NCBI GenBank assembly: GCA_021769865.1 | Contig: JAETSB010000005.1 | Location: 96,210 to 160,209 of the forward strand | Length of the DNA: 64,000 nt | Source: Oscillospiraceae bacterium | GTDB taxonomy: Bacteria; Bacillota; Clostridia; Oscillospirales; Oscillospiraceae | Direction: 5' to 3' | Part shown: positions 1 through 7,401 of the stretch, piece after piece | Numbering within the stretch: position 1 is the first letter of the stretch | Layout: each line of letters starts with the position of its first letter | Made by a program: the position numbers and the translations under genes | Notes under the pieces: generated by a model | The model's input: only the letters and a program-made list of their open reading frames with translations | Database searches by the model: none | Told to the model about the DNA's origin: nothing

Positions 1-653
1 GACTGGCGGTAGAGCTCCCGGCTGGCGCTGAAGGGGGAGCAGGGGGCCAGGGCCACCGTGCGCATGGAATTGAAGGAGGGGTCGTGGTACTTCTCCACCG
101 CCGCCTGGGAATCCCGCAGGATCTCGTCCACCGTCTGGACCACGCTGTCCGGGGGCAGGCCGCCGTCCTTGCGGCTCAAATCCATGCTGCCCCGGGAGGC
201 GGCCATGCGGATGCCCAGGTCCTCCGCCGCGGCGAACTGGGCGTCCAGCAGGCCGGCGGAGCTTCCGCCGGGGAAGACGTAGTGGTGGTCGAAGCAGGTG
301 GTGCAGCCGGTTTTCAGCAGCTCCCCCATGCCCACGAGAGAGCTGTGATAGACCGCCTCGCCGTCCAGGTTTTTCCAGATCTCATACAGCGCCCTCAGCC
401 AGTCGAAGAGCTCCAGATTCTGCACCTGGGGCAGGTTCCGGCTGAAGGTCTGGTAGAGGTGGTGGTGGGTGTTGACGAGGCCCGGATAGACGATACAGCC
501 CGAGGCGTCCAGGGTCTCGTCCGCCTCCGGGGCCTCGGGGCCCAGATCGGCGATCAGGCCGTCCCGGATCAGGATGCCGGCGTTTTCCAGCACGGTGTCC
601 CCGCCGTCGCAGGTGACGACGGCCGAGGCGTTTTGAATCAAAAGACTGCTCAT
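1..653 (-). CDS. 8-oxoguanine deaminase-like amidohydrolase (3' part outside window)
   Basis: This is the N-terminal 217 codons of an amidohydrolase that runs off the window edge; it starts at the ATG complementary to 651-653. The start MSSLLIQNAS is followed by the metal-binding NTHHHLYQTFSRNLP segment and CTTCFDHHYVFP, both typical of the SsnA/hydroxyatrazine-hydrolase/8-oxoguanine-deaminase branch (aminohydrolases that deaminate oxidised or free purines in the cytoplasm). A guanine-class riboswitch in its leader agrees with a purine substrate. Guanine deaminase and a chlorohydrolase are alternatives; the C-terminal active-site residues are not visible. The downstream operon is unknown. Confidence 0.75.
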   Translation of the reverse strand, partial: MSSLLIQNASAVVTCDGGDTVLENAGILIRDGLIADLGPEAPEADETLDASGCIVYPGLVNTHHHLYQTFSRNLPQVQNLELFDWLRALYEIWKNLDGEAVYHSSLVGMGELLKTGCTTCFDHHYVFPGGSSAGLLDAQFAAAEDLGIRMAASRGSMDLSRKDGGLPPDSVVQTVDEILRDSQAAVEKYHDPSFNSMRTVALAPCSPFSASRELYRQ

Positions 654-720
654 GCGCTACCTCCCAAATACGCGGAACCCGCGTGATGATGATACAGGCG
701 GAATAAGCCCGGAACCGGAC

Positions 721-765
721 AAACAAAAAAGACCACAAGTCTGGGCGGACCCAAAACTTGTAGTC
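721..765 (-). terminator. Riboswitch-controlled intrinsic terminator
   Basis: On the minus strand a 10-bp stem (GACTACAAGT pairing with ACTTGTGGTC, one G-U) encloses an inner GGG/CCC pair and is followed by TTTTTTGTTT. The 5' arm of this stem is the 3' strand of the aptamer P1 helix. Ligand-stabilised P1 should therefore block the terminator and turn the gene on. Confidence 0.85.
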
Positions 766-819
766 AACTGTTCAGGCAGTTGGTAGAAACGCTCATCCGA
801 TCATGAGCTTATACAAGCC
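754..819 (-). promoter_or_regulatory. Purine riboswitch aptamer, guanine class
   Basis: The minus strand shows the purine aptamer core: P1 CTTGTA/TACAAG, J1/2 TATAA, P2 GCTCAT/ATGAGC, J2/3 GTTTCTACC, P3 AACTG/CAGTT and J3/1 GACTA. The specificity base equivalent to position 74 is C and position 51 is U, which points to guanine/hypoxanthine rather than adenine or 2'-deoxyguanosine. Loops L2 (GATCGG) and L3 (CCTGAA) are six bases each, one shorter than in the classic xpt aptamer, but keep the GG and CC that form the loop-loop contact. It lies about 100 bases upstream of the deaminase start. Confidence 0.9.
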
Positions 820-835
820 GGTATTTACGGCATCT

Positions 836-864
836 ATCGTATCAAACGGCGGCTCTTTTGTCAA
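836..864 (-). promoter_or_regulatory. Sigma-A promoter of the riboswitch-deaminase transcript
   Basis: On the minus strand TTGACA (859-864) and TACGAT (836-841) are separated by exactly 17 bases. Transcription would begin near 829, about ten bases before the aptamer. Confidence 0.85.
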
Positions 865-970
865 GTACGCGGTCCTCGAATCCGCGAAAACGCCCCGCGT
901 CCGGCGGGAGCTTGTGCAAAACAGAGAGGGCCGCCTCCGGGAACAGCGCCCCAACCGAGGGCCGGTCCCC

Positions 971-1007
971 CTCCGCCCGCAAACCAACGCGGCGTTTGCG
1001 GGCGGAG
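971..1007. repeat. 13-bp inverted repeat between deaminase leader and chemoreceptor
   Basis: CTCCGCCCGCAAA at 971-983 is repeated in inverse at 995-1007 with an 11-base loop. It lies just beyond the chemoreceptor stop codon and could end that transcript, but no U-tract follows on either strand. Apart from this, 865-1060 shows nothing I can name. Confidence 0.6.
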
Positions 1008-1060
1008 AGGGGAGGAATTCCCTCTATAGAGCAGTTTCTCTGTGAACCCAGGGAACCTTA

Positions 1061-3085
1061 TCAAATGCGAAAGCGGCTGATGAGATTGTTCAGCGTCCGC
1101 GCCTGTTGGGACAGCTCCTTGGAGACCGCCGCGCTCTTTTCCGCGGCCATGGAGTTGTCCTGAACCACTGCGGAAATTTCCTTAATCCCGCTCTCCACCA
1201 ACGAAATCATCTCCGACTGCTGGATACTGGCGGCGGCAATTTCATCCATCAGCGTCTTGATGGACTGGATGCAGTCGTGGATGACCCGCATGGCGGAGAC
1301 CGCCATATCCGTGGATTTTGTCCCAGTCTTGGCGCTCTCAATGGACCGGCTGATGAGGGCGTTGGTATTCTGCGCGGCCTCGGCGGATTTGGCGGCCAGG
1401 CTGCGGACCTCGTCCGCCACGACCGAAAACCCCTTTCCCGCGCTCCCCGCCCGGGCGGCTTCCACGGCGGCGTTCAGGGCAAGGATGTTGGTCTGGAACG
1501 CGATATCCTCAATGGTTTTGATGATGGTGCCAATCTGGGCGGAGGACTGGTCTATGTTCCGGGTGGCTGCCGTCAGCTGCTCCATTTTTGTGTCCGCCTC
1601 GATGGCATAGCCGGTGGCCCGGTCCACCAGCTCGCTGGCATTGCCGCTGCGCACGGTACTGGTTTGGAGCTGGGCGGTCATGGCCGTCACGTTGGTCATC
1701 AGGCCGTCAACCGTAGACGCCTGTTCCGTTGTGCCCTGGGCCAAAGCCTGGGCGCCGGAGGATACCCGCTCCGCACCGGTATTTACCTGTCCGGCCACTT
1801 GAGAAATATCGCGGATGACACGCACCAGGTTCGCGTGGATGGACTGCAGGCTTGTGGATAGGGCTTTGAAGTCGCCGATATAATAGGATTCATTCGCTGT
1901 GACGTCAACCGCGAGGTTGCCGTCGGCCATTTCGCCCAGGATGCGGCCCACATCGTCGATGGTCTCTCGCAGGCAGCCGCAGACCCGGTGGGTCGTCTGG
2001 GCAATCATGCCGATCTCATCCGACCGGCCATAGAAAGGCTCCAGTTCCTGATCGGCGGAGAGATTCAGATCTCCCAGGCGGCCAATGGCCCGCTCCACCA
2101 CCATCAGATCCCTGCCCTCGCGGCGAAGCATCAGCAGTGTGACCAGGATCACGGCGGCGGCCATGGCCGCGCACAGCGCGCCCACCAAAACCCGCACGGT
2201 GGTCACGGCGGCATAGACCTCCGCGGCGCTGTCCCGGACCATAAAGACCCAGCCGCGGTCTTTCAGGTATTTGTAGACCACCAGCTGTCTGGTTCCATTC
2301 TCATCCCGGTAGGAGTATGTATTGGCCTGGGTGCTTCCGTCCGTCTGAATGCGGCGAATAATCTCCTGATACCCGTTGTCGGAAGTTTCGGTATTCAAAA
2401 GCGCGTCATCCTCATGGTAAAGATAGACGCCCGTATTCACATTCAAAAACACATATTCGCTGTTGGGCAGGCCCTTCATATCTAAATTCAGCAGGGAGTC
2501 CATAAGACGGCTGGCATAGACGCCGGCCCCCACATAACCGATGCACCGCTCTCCCTCAAAGATGGGGTAGTACATGGACAGGATCATACTGCCGGTCCCG
2601 GGAGACTTCATGATTCCTAAGTTTGTCAGTTCCCGCTGGGACAAGATCGTATCTTGAAAGGCCTTTAGGGAATCCCCCGATCGGGTGGTCATGCCAATAG
2701 CGCCCTGAGAGGTATGGGTCAGGACATGCGTAACCGGGGTGGCAATATACAGCCCCTCGAACACGCCCTTGACCGCGGCAAAATCCTCGGTATATTTCTG
2801 CGCCCGCTTCAGCAATGCCGGGTCATCCGGGTTCAAAAGCAGATCGTGGACCTCGCTGCTTAGGGCGAACGCCGTCATGTATTCCTCTGCGGAAAGCACA
2901 TATTCGTTAATAATCGCGGCTCTGGACTCCACGGCGTCGGTCATCTGGTTGGTAATGTCACTTTTGACCATAGAGGCGGCGTTCGTGGATACCACCAGCC
3001 AAAGCAGAGCCATCCCGGCCAGGGTGATAATCGTCGTAATAACCCCAATCCGCGCGGCCAGTTTTTTATTCTCTATAAATCGCAT
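1061..3085 (-). CDS. Methyl-accepting chemotaxis protein
   Basis: This 674-residue chemoreceptor reports an extracellular signal to CheA. An N-terminal membrane segment lies at about 11-32. An extracytoplasmic sensor of dCache type follows to about 290, containing MILSMYYPIF and CIGYVGAGVY. A second membrane segment is at about 297-320, then HAMP-like sequence. The signalling hairpin tip is near residue 528, with IEDIAFQTNILALNAAVEAA followed by GKGFSVVADEVRSLA. No C-terminal CheR-tethering pentapeptide is seen. The ATG has a GGAGGAG Shine-Dalgarno. It appears to be monocistronic with its own promoter. The ligand cannot be read from sequence. Confidence 0.95.
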   Translation of the reverse strand: MRFIENKKLAARIGVITTIITLAGMALLWLVVSTNAASMVKSDITNQMTDAVESRAAIINEYVLSAEEYMTAFALSSEVHDLLLNPDDPALLKRAQKYTEDFAAVKGVFEGLYIATPVTHVLTHTSQGAIGMTTRSGDSLKAFQDTILSQRELTNLGIMKSPGTGSMILSMYYPIFEGERCIGYVGAGVYASRLMDSLLNLDMKGLPNSEYVFLNVNTGVYLYHEDDALLNTETSDNGYQEIIRRIQTDGSTQANTYSYRDENGTRQLVVYKYLKDRGWVFMVRDSAAEVYAAVTTVRVLVGALCAAMAAAVILVTLLMLRREGRDLMVVERAIGRLGDLNLSADQELEPFYGRSDEIGMIAQTTHRVCGCLRETIDDVGRILGEMADGNLAVDVTANESYYIGDFKALSTSLQSIHANLVRVIRDISQVAGQVNTGAERVSSGAQALAQGTTEQASTVDGLMTNVTAMTAQLQTSTVRSGNASELVDRATGYAIEADTKMEQLTAATRNIDQSSAQIGTIIKTIEDIAFQTNILALNAAVEAARAGSAGKGFSVVADEVRSLAAKSAEAAQNTNALISRSIESAKTGTKSTDMAVSAMRVIHDCIQSIKTLMDEIAAASIQQSEMISLVESGIKEISAVVQDNSMAAEKSAAVSKELSQQARTLNNLISRFRI

Positions 3086-3113
3086 AAAAATTCTCCTCCA
3101 TCGGGAAAGACTT

Positions 3114-3138
3114 CATGGTCAACGCCTCGCTGACCATG
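3114..3138 (-). repeat. Hairpin or operator at the chemoreceptor transcription start
   Basis: CATGGTCA (3114-3121) and TGACCATG (3131-3138) form a perfect 8-bp inverted repeat with a 9-base loop. It abuts the -10 box and spans the expected start site, so it may be an operator or a 5'-terminal mRNA hairpin. Confidence 0.6.
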
Positions 3139-3167
3139 AGTATATCCGATACTTTTCGAGATATCAA
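3139..3167 (-). promoter_or_regulatory. Promoter of the chemoreceptor
   Basis: On the minus strand TTGATA (3162-3167) and TATACT (3139-3144) lie 17 bases apart. No other feature is evident between here and the tRNA terminator at 3359. Confidence 0.8.
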
Positions 3168-3358
3168 GAGTTTTTTGCGCCATGCCGAGTCCAGCCGCCG
3201 CCCGATGCTGCCAAGCCCTGCCACAATGTCGATTGGATTCCGTTCATCCTGGTTCAGATCGTCTTTCTCAGCATCGTATTAACCGATGGCAGGCATCAAT
3301 ATCGGGGCGTCACAGGGCATCAATTCTTGTTGCTTCACCAAATTGCAACAAGAGAAAA

Positions 3359-3385
3359 GCCTTGAAAACAGAGTGTTTTCAAGGC
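3359..3385 (-). terminator. Intrinsic terminator of the interrupted tRNA-Ser
   Basis: GCCTTGAAAACA and TGTTTTCAAGGC form a perfect 12-bp stem with a three-base loop. On the minus strand it is followed by TTTTCTCTTG, five bases beyond the tRNA CCA end. Confidence 0.85.
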
Positions 3386-3389
3386 TTTG

Positions 3390-3447
3390 TGGCGGAGACG
3401 GTGGGATTCGAACCCACGAGCCCTTGCGGACTACCTGATTTCGAGTC
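3390..3447 (-). pseudogene. 3' half of a split tRNA-Ser(CGA)
   Basis: Reading the minus strand, this holds the anticodon loop CTCGAAA, the 3' anticodon strand TCAGG, a variable arm AGTCC-GCAA-GGGCT, the T arm GTGGG-TTCGAAT-CCCAC, the 3' acceptor strand CGTCTCC and GCCA. Sequence 5' of the anticodon loop is not tRNA. The missing 5' half, with acceptor GGAGACG and anticodon strand CCTGA, is at 8849-8890. Joined at the shared 11-bp core the two halves give a complete tRNA-Ser with every stem paired. The gene is split by the integrated element. Confidence 0.93.
3437..3447 (+). repeat. Left attachment core
   Basis: GATTTCGAGTC, identical to 8849-8859. The flanking bases differ at once on both sides (T/G before, G/A after), so the core is exactly 11 bp. 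It covers the CGA anticodon loop of the target tRNA. Confidence 0.9.
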
Positions 3448-3598
3448 GTTGGGAGGGGGTGGCTTTTGGCGTCCCGGGGCGGCGCCTGTTAGCTCTTGAA
3501 AACGGAGCAATCCCTTGCGGCAAGCGGCTTTGCTGGTGCAAGGCCGCTTGTTTCAGTCCGTTCAGGAAGCAAGGGCCAAAAGCACGTTTTTCGGAGAA

Positions 3599-3613
3599 CT
3601 GTTAGCAAACTGT
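3599..3613 (+). repeat. Left copy of a 15-bp subterminal direct repeat
   Basis: CTGTTAGCAAACTGT occurs here and at 8743-8757 in the same orientation, inside both ends of the element and about 150 and 90 bp from the cores. The position suits an arm-type integrase or Xis binding site; this is inferred. The rest of 3448-3618 holds only a weak inverted repeat (3521-3550). Confidence 0.65.
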
Positions 3614-3618
3614 GAGCG

Positions 3619-4662
3619 TCAGGCTCTGGTGTAAAAGGTCGCCCGGCCCCTTCCGTGCTTGACGAGGACGCCCTCGTCGACCAACTGCTTGAGGGAACTT
3701 TCTACGGAGGTTTTGCCCAGCGTCGGGCAGAACTCCAGGATGTCGGTCTTTGTGAATTTCCCGACCTTGCTTTCCACGGCCCGGCGCACGACTTCAATGG
3801 CAGGGAGTTTATCGCTTACCAGCTCCATGCGTTCATCGAAGTCCCGGTAGGCGGCTAAAATCACAGAGAGCAGATACTTGATGAACGGCGTGGGGTCGTC
3901 CTGGTCCTCGTGCCAGCCGCTTTGACTGGCCTCCAGGGCATTGTAGTACAGGTCTTTGTTTTTTGCAACCTTGCTTTCCAGGGAGATATACTTTCCCACA
4001 TGGTAACCGGCCCGGTAGAGCAGCAGCGTGGTCAGCAGTCGGCTCATCCTGCCGTTGCCGTCGTTGAAGGGGTGAACGCAGAGAAAGTCGTGAATTGCTA
4101 CCGGGATCAGGATTAACGGGTCTATCTCCTGGGTGTCGATGACACGGTTATAACTGTCGCAGATTTTTTCAATCGCCCCCGGCGTCTCATAAGGCGGCAG
4201 GGGTGTAAACAGCACAAAGGTGTTTCCTGCCGCGTCTGTGGCGCTGATATAGTTTTGCGTGTTCTTGAAGCTGCCGCCGATTCCTTTCTCGGAATAACGG
4301 TACAGGTCCCGGTGAAGCTGGAGAATATAGCTGGGGCGCAAGGGGATGTACTCATGGCTCTCATGGATGGTGTTCAAGACATCCCGGTAGCCCATGATCT
4401 CTTTTTCGTCCCGTGTCCTGGGAGCTGTCTTATCGGCACAAAGCTGTTTCAGGCGCGTGTTCGTCGTGCGGATGCCCTCGATCTCATTGGACGCCTCCGT
4501 ACTCTGCACTTTCGCGATCTCTACCAGCCGTTCTAACTCCAAAGGCTGCTGTTTCAGCAAGATTTGCTGCCGCCCCTTGTACTCATGGATTTGAGCCACA
4601 AAGCCTAAAATCTCGCTGTCCCAGGTCCGGTCTTTCAATTTTGTGTAGTCGAAGTCCCGCAT
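3619..4662 (-). CDS. Fic family protein with C-terminal winged-helix-like domain
   Basis: This 347-residue Fic-domain protein would transfer AMP or another nucleotide to target hydroxyls. The catalytic motif HPFNDGNGR lies at 197-205. An N-terminal inhibitory helix motif SNEIEG (58-63, with Glu62) marks the self-inhibited class II. The last 60 residues (ILEFCPTLGKTSVESSLKQL then GRATFY) look like a winged helix-turn-helix, so the protein may regulate its own promoter. It is transcribed outward from the mobilization region toward the left end of the element. It is cargo of the element; a role in defence, stability or host modification cannot be told from sequence. Confidence 0.92.
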   Translation of the reverse strand: MRDFDYTKLKDRTWDSEILGFVAQIHEYKGRQQILLKQQPLELERLVEIAKVQSTEASNEIEGIRTTNTRLKQLCADKTAPRTRDEKEIMGYRDVLNTIHESHEYIPLRPSYILQLHRDLYRYSEKGIGGSFKNTQNYISATDAAGNTFVLFTPLPPYETPGAIEKICDSYNRVIDTQEIDPLILIPVAIHDFLCVHPFNDGNGRMSRLLTTLLLYRAGYHVGKYISLESKVAKNKDLYYNALEASQSGWHEDQDDPTPFIKYLLSVILAAYRDFDERMELVSDKLPAIEVVRRAVESKVGKFTKTDILEFCPTLGKTSVESSLKQLVDEGVLVKHGRGRATFYTRA

Positions 4663-4683
4663 ACAATCACCCTCGGTCCACTT

Positions 4684-4724
4684 ATTATCTCCCGAATCAT
4701 ATCATATTCTGGGAGATAATTCAA
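4684..4724 (-). promoter_or_regulatory. Fic promoter with overlapping palindromic operator
   Basis: On the minus strand TTGAAT (4719-4724) and TATGAT (4696-4701) are 17 bases apart. An imperfect palindrome, ATTATCTCCCGAAT (4684-4697) against ATTCTGGGAGATAAT (4706-4720, one bulged base), covers the -10 and spacer, as expected of a repressor site. Confidence 0.75.
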
Positions 4725-4739
4725 GGCAGTGCGAAAAGC

Positions 4740-4772
4740 AATCTCCCGAATTGCTATTATATTCGGGAGATT
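4740..4772. repeat. Second copy of the Fic-promoter palindrome
   Basis: AATCTCCCGAAT (4740-4751) and ATTCGGGAGATT (4761-4772) form a perfect 12-bp inverted repeat sharing the CTCCCGAAT/ATTCGGGAG half-sites of the operator at 4684-4720. On the plus strand it runs into TTTTTCTTTT, so it could also act as a terminator that insulates the mobilization region. Confidence 0.7.
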
Positions 4773-4829
4773 TTTCTTTTATACGCTATGACGGCATCCG
4801 CAAAACTGCGGGCGCCGTTTTTGTTTCTC

Positions 4830-4853
4830 TGTGATAAACCCTCGTCCACCGTC
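4830..4853 (+). repeat. Direct repeat flanking the oriT region, left copy
   Basis: TGTGATAAA followed by CCCTCGTCCACCGTC matches 5122-5146 apart from an A/T change, one inserted G and one C/T change. The pair brackets the cluster of inverted repeats. Confidence 0.6.
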
Positions 4854-4864
4854 CCCGTAAAAAT

Positions 4865-5101
4865 CAACTGCGAACCCAGCGTAAGCGGTTCGCAGTTGAA
4901 GGCGCAGAAATTTCCCGTCCGGCGCAGTTTTCGCCGTAAGGCGGAAACGGAGCGGTAAGGGAAATTTCTGCGCGGGGTGCCGGGGTGTCCCCGGCCGCAC
5001 GACCTTGCCAACGGCAAGGTCTAGTGCGTTATACCGCTCCGACAACCGCACGCGCAAACGGCTGGCCCCCCTTTTAAGGGCCGGGCGTTTGCGTGGGCGG
5101 G
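4865..5101 (+). other. Predicted oriT: MobV-type nick region with four hairpins
   Basis: Four inverted repeats are packed here. They are a perfect 12-bp hairpin (4865-4876/4887-4898), 15-bp arms 4902-4916/4959-4973 enclosing a smaller hairpin, a perfect 8-bp hairpin ACCTTGCC/GGCAAGGT (5002-5020), and a long GC-rich hairpin (about 5046-5101). Just after the third lies TAGTGCGTTATAC (5022-5034), closely resembling the pMV158-family nick core TAGTGTG/TTATAC. The relaxase gene starts 77 bp downstream. The nick is predicted between 5028 and 5029 by analogy, not shown. Confidence 0.72.
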
Positions 5102-5121
5102 TCCCGCATGGCGGGGCGGTA

Positions 5122-5146
5122 TGTGAAAAAGCCCTCGTCTACCGTC
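5122..5146 (+). repeat. Direct repeat flanking the oriT region, right copy
   Basis: TGTGAAAAAG followed by CCCTCGTCTACCGTC is the partner of 4830-4853. It lies about 30 bp before the relaxase start. Confidence 0.6.
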
Positions 5147-5177
5147 TATCTATGTTTTTACGGAAGGAGTTTCTATT

Positions 5178-6149
5178 ATGCCATATGCGATCTTACGATT
5201 TGAGAAACGCAAGGGCGGTCCCGCATCCGCTCTTGAAAAGCACCACGAGCGGAAAAAGGAGCGATACGCCAGCAACCCAGATATTGACAGCAGCCGTTCT
5301 CACCTCAACTATCATCTGGTGGAACCGCAGTTGAAATACTACGGGGAAATCCAGACTCGTATTGAAAAAGCACAGAGAGAAAACCCGAAGTGCAAGGTGC
5401 GAAAGGACAGCGTGAAATTCATCGACACCATCGTCACTGCATCGCCGGAATTTCTCGCCGCTATGAGTCCCGAGGAGGTCCGCCACTATTTCGAGCGGGC
5501 GCTTAAATTCCTTCAAAAAGAGGTTGGCGCGGAAAACATTTTCTCCGCCGTCGTCCACATGGACGAGCGCAATCCGCATATGCACTTGTGCTTTGTCCCT
5601 TTGACCAAAGACAACCGTCTGTCTGCCAAAGAGATCATGGGCGGTCGGGACAAGCTGGTTCAATGGCAGGACAGATTTCACGACTTCATGGCTGGGGAGT
5701 TTCCTCAGCTGGAACGGGGCCAATCCGCCGCTGTCACCAAGCGGAAACACGTTCCCACCTGGCTTTATAAACAGGCTCACCAGCTGACAGGGGAGATGAA
5801 GCAGATTCGGAAAGAAATCAAAAACATCGGTACGTTGAACGCCGGAAAGCAGAGAGAAAAAATCCTGAAACTGCTGATGGACTGGTATCCTCAAGTCAAC
5901 GCTTTCGAGGCCAAGCTGCGGCCCTATGATGCCCAGCTGAAAATCATGGAGCAAAACGAGACGATCCTGCGGCAAAATGAGCAGCGGGCGCAGTGGCTCC
6001 AGCAGCAGGAACGGCAGGAGAAGGAATCACTGCTCTGTGAACTGCGGGAGTATCAGGATTTTATCGAGTCTATTCCGGAGGATGTGTTTGATGAGTTGAA
6101 ACGGAGATATGAGTTGAGCCAGGAGAAGCAGCAAGACCTTGGCCGCTGA
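5178..6149 (+). CDS. MobV/Pre-type relaxase
   Basis: This 323-residue plasmid mobilization relaxase would nick oriT and pilot the strand into a recipient using a helper conjugation system. The start MPYAILRFEKRK is typical of MobV. The metal-binding motif HMDERNPHMH sits at about 127-136, and a basic coiled-coil-like region follows from residue 200. The GGAAGGAG Shine-Dalgarno ten bases before the ATG fixes the start. It is shorter than many MobV proteins (400 residues or more), so the C-terminal tail may be reduced. The integrase reading frame follows directly. Confidence 0.9.
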   Translation: MPYAILRFEKRKGGPASALEKHHERKKERYASNPDIDSSRSHLNYHLVEPQLKYYGEIQTRIEKAQRENPKCKVRKDSVKFIDTIVTASPEFLAAMSPEEVRHYFERALKFLQKEVGAENIFSAVVHMDERNPHMHLCFVPLTKDNRLSAKEIMGGRDKLVQWQDRFHDFMAGEFPQLERGQSAAVTKRKHVPTWLYKQAHQLTGEMKQIRKEIKNIGTLNAGKQREKILKLLMDWYPQVNAFEAKLRPYDAQLKIMEQNETILRQNEQRAQWLQQQERQEKESLLCELREYQDFIESIPEDVFDELKRRYELSQEKQQDLGR

Positions 6150-6259
6150 CAGACACACCTTGCTGTCTCATAGAACGAGGCGGAAAATACACCGCTGTCC
6201 TGAATCTCTACGATGAAACCGGGAAACGCAGACAAAAGTCGATTGCCCTGGGCATCCCG

Positions 6260-7393
6260 GTGAAGGGTAACAAGCGGAAAGCCCAGGCCCGCCTGGAAGA
6301 GCTGAAGCAGGCATACAGGAGACCAGAAACCGTCCTGGAGCAGACGAAAGCGGAGTCTCCGCTGTTCGCCGATTTTTTGCGGGAGTGGCTGAAGGTCACC
6401 GCTCCCACCATTGAGCGGACAACGTATCGGAGCTACGAAAACATGATCGACGCCCGGCTGGACCCTTTCTTTCGGGAACGCCGTCTGCGGCTGTGCGACG
6501 TCGAGCCGCGCCATATCCGGGATTTGCACGAGTCCATTTTTCAGGACGGCTGTAACGCGAATACGGTCATCCACTACCATGCGGTAGTCCGCAAAGCCCT
6601 GCAATACGCTGTAAAAAACGAATTGATCCGCGAGAATGCTGCGGATAAGGTGGACCGCCCAAAGAAGGGGAAATACTTGGCGGCGTTCTACTCCAAGGAG
6701 GAGCTGGCCGCTCTGTTTGAAGCCGCCAAGGATGACTCCATGTCCGTGGTCATCCAGCTTGCCGCCTACTACGGCCTCCGCCGCAGCGAGGTGCTGGGCA
6801 TTCGCTGGAGCGCCGTGGATTTCGAGCGGGGAACCATCTCCATCAACCACAAGGTGACGGAGGGGAAGGTGGACGGGAAAGAAACGCTCTTTACCGAGGA
6901 CAAGCTGAAAACCAAATCCAGTTTCCGCACCCTGCCGCTGATCCCCGCCGTGCGGGAATTGCTTTTAGAGCAGAAAGAAAAACAGGAACGCTTTCGCGCC
7001 CTGTTCAAAAAGTCTTATTGCACCGATTATTTGGATTATGTCTGTGTAGACGAGATGGGCCAGTTGTTCCGGCCTAACTACGTTACGGATCATTTCAAGC
7101 TGCTGCTGCACCGTCACGGCTTGCGGCATATCCGCTTCCATGATCTCAGGCATAGCTGCGCGTCGCTTTTGCTCAGTCAGGGCATCGCCATGAAGCAGAT
7201 TCAGGACTGGCTGGGCCACTCCACCTTCGCCACTACTGCTGATATTTACTCCCATCTGGACTTCAACTCCAAGCAGGAGTCGGCGGAGGCCATTTCTGCG
7301 GCGTTCGCGCCCAGCGCTTCCCCCGGTGAACCCGAGGAAAATGAGGAACCGGAAGAGGATGCGCCGGGCTTCGGGATGTCCATGAGCATGTGA
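6260..7393 (+). CDS. Tyrosine recombinase (Tn916-type integrase), start uncertain
   Basis: This protein would integrate and excise the element. The core-binding domain lies at about 30-130. The catalytic domain shows GLRRSEVLG (Arg near 174), HDLRHSCASL (about 293) and the terminal GHSTFATTADIYSH with the nucleophilic Tyr near 330. The annotated start is a GTG, but the same frame is open upstream into the relaxase gene. Codons 6179-6259 encode GGKYTAVLNLYDETGKRRQ and onward, the start of the AP2-like arm-binding domain of this family. No ATG lies there. Either a non-standard start is used or a deletion fused the relaxase and integrase genes and removed the original start. Confidence 0.88.
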   Translation: MKGNKRKAQARLEELKQAYRRPETVLEQTKAESPLFADFLREWLKVTAPTIERTTYRSYENMIDARLDPFFRERRLRLCDVEPRHIRDLHESIFQDGCNANTVIHYHAVVRKALQYAVKNELIRENAADKVDRPKKGKYLAAFYSKEELAALFEAAKDDSMSVVIQLAAYYGLRRSEVLGIRWSAVDFERGTISINHKVTEGKVDGKETLFTEDKLKTKSSFRTLPLIPAVRELLLEQKEKQERFRALFKKSYCTDYLDYVCVDEMGQLFRPNYVTDHFKLLLHRHGLRHIRFHDLRHSCASLLLSQGIAMKQIQDWLGHSTFATTADIYSHLDFNSKQESAEAISAAFAPSASPGEPEENEEPEEDAPGFGMSMSM

Positions 7394-7401
7394 GGTGCCA
7401 C

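Noticed and set aside
971..1007. Strong intrinsic terminator for the chemoreceptor gene
   Set aside because: The stem is excellent but no U-tract follows, so it is listed only as an inverted repeat.
3182..3605. Short plus-strand frames covering the tRNA 3' half
   Set aside because: The ETVGFEPT/RWDSNPRA-type peptides are the familiar false translation of tRNA T arms.
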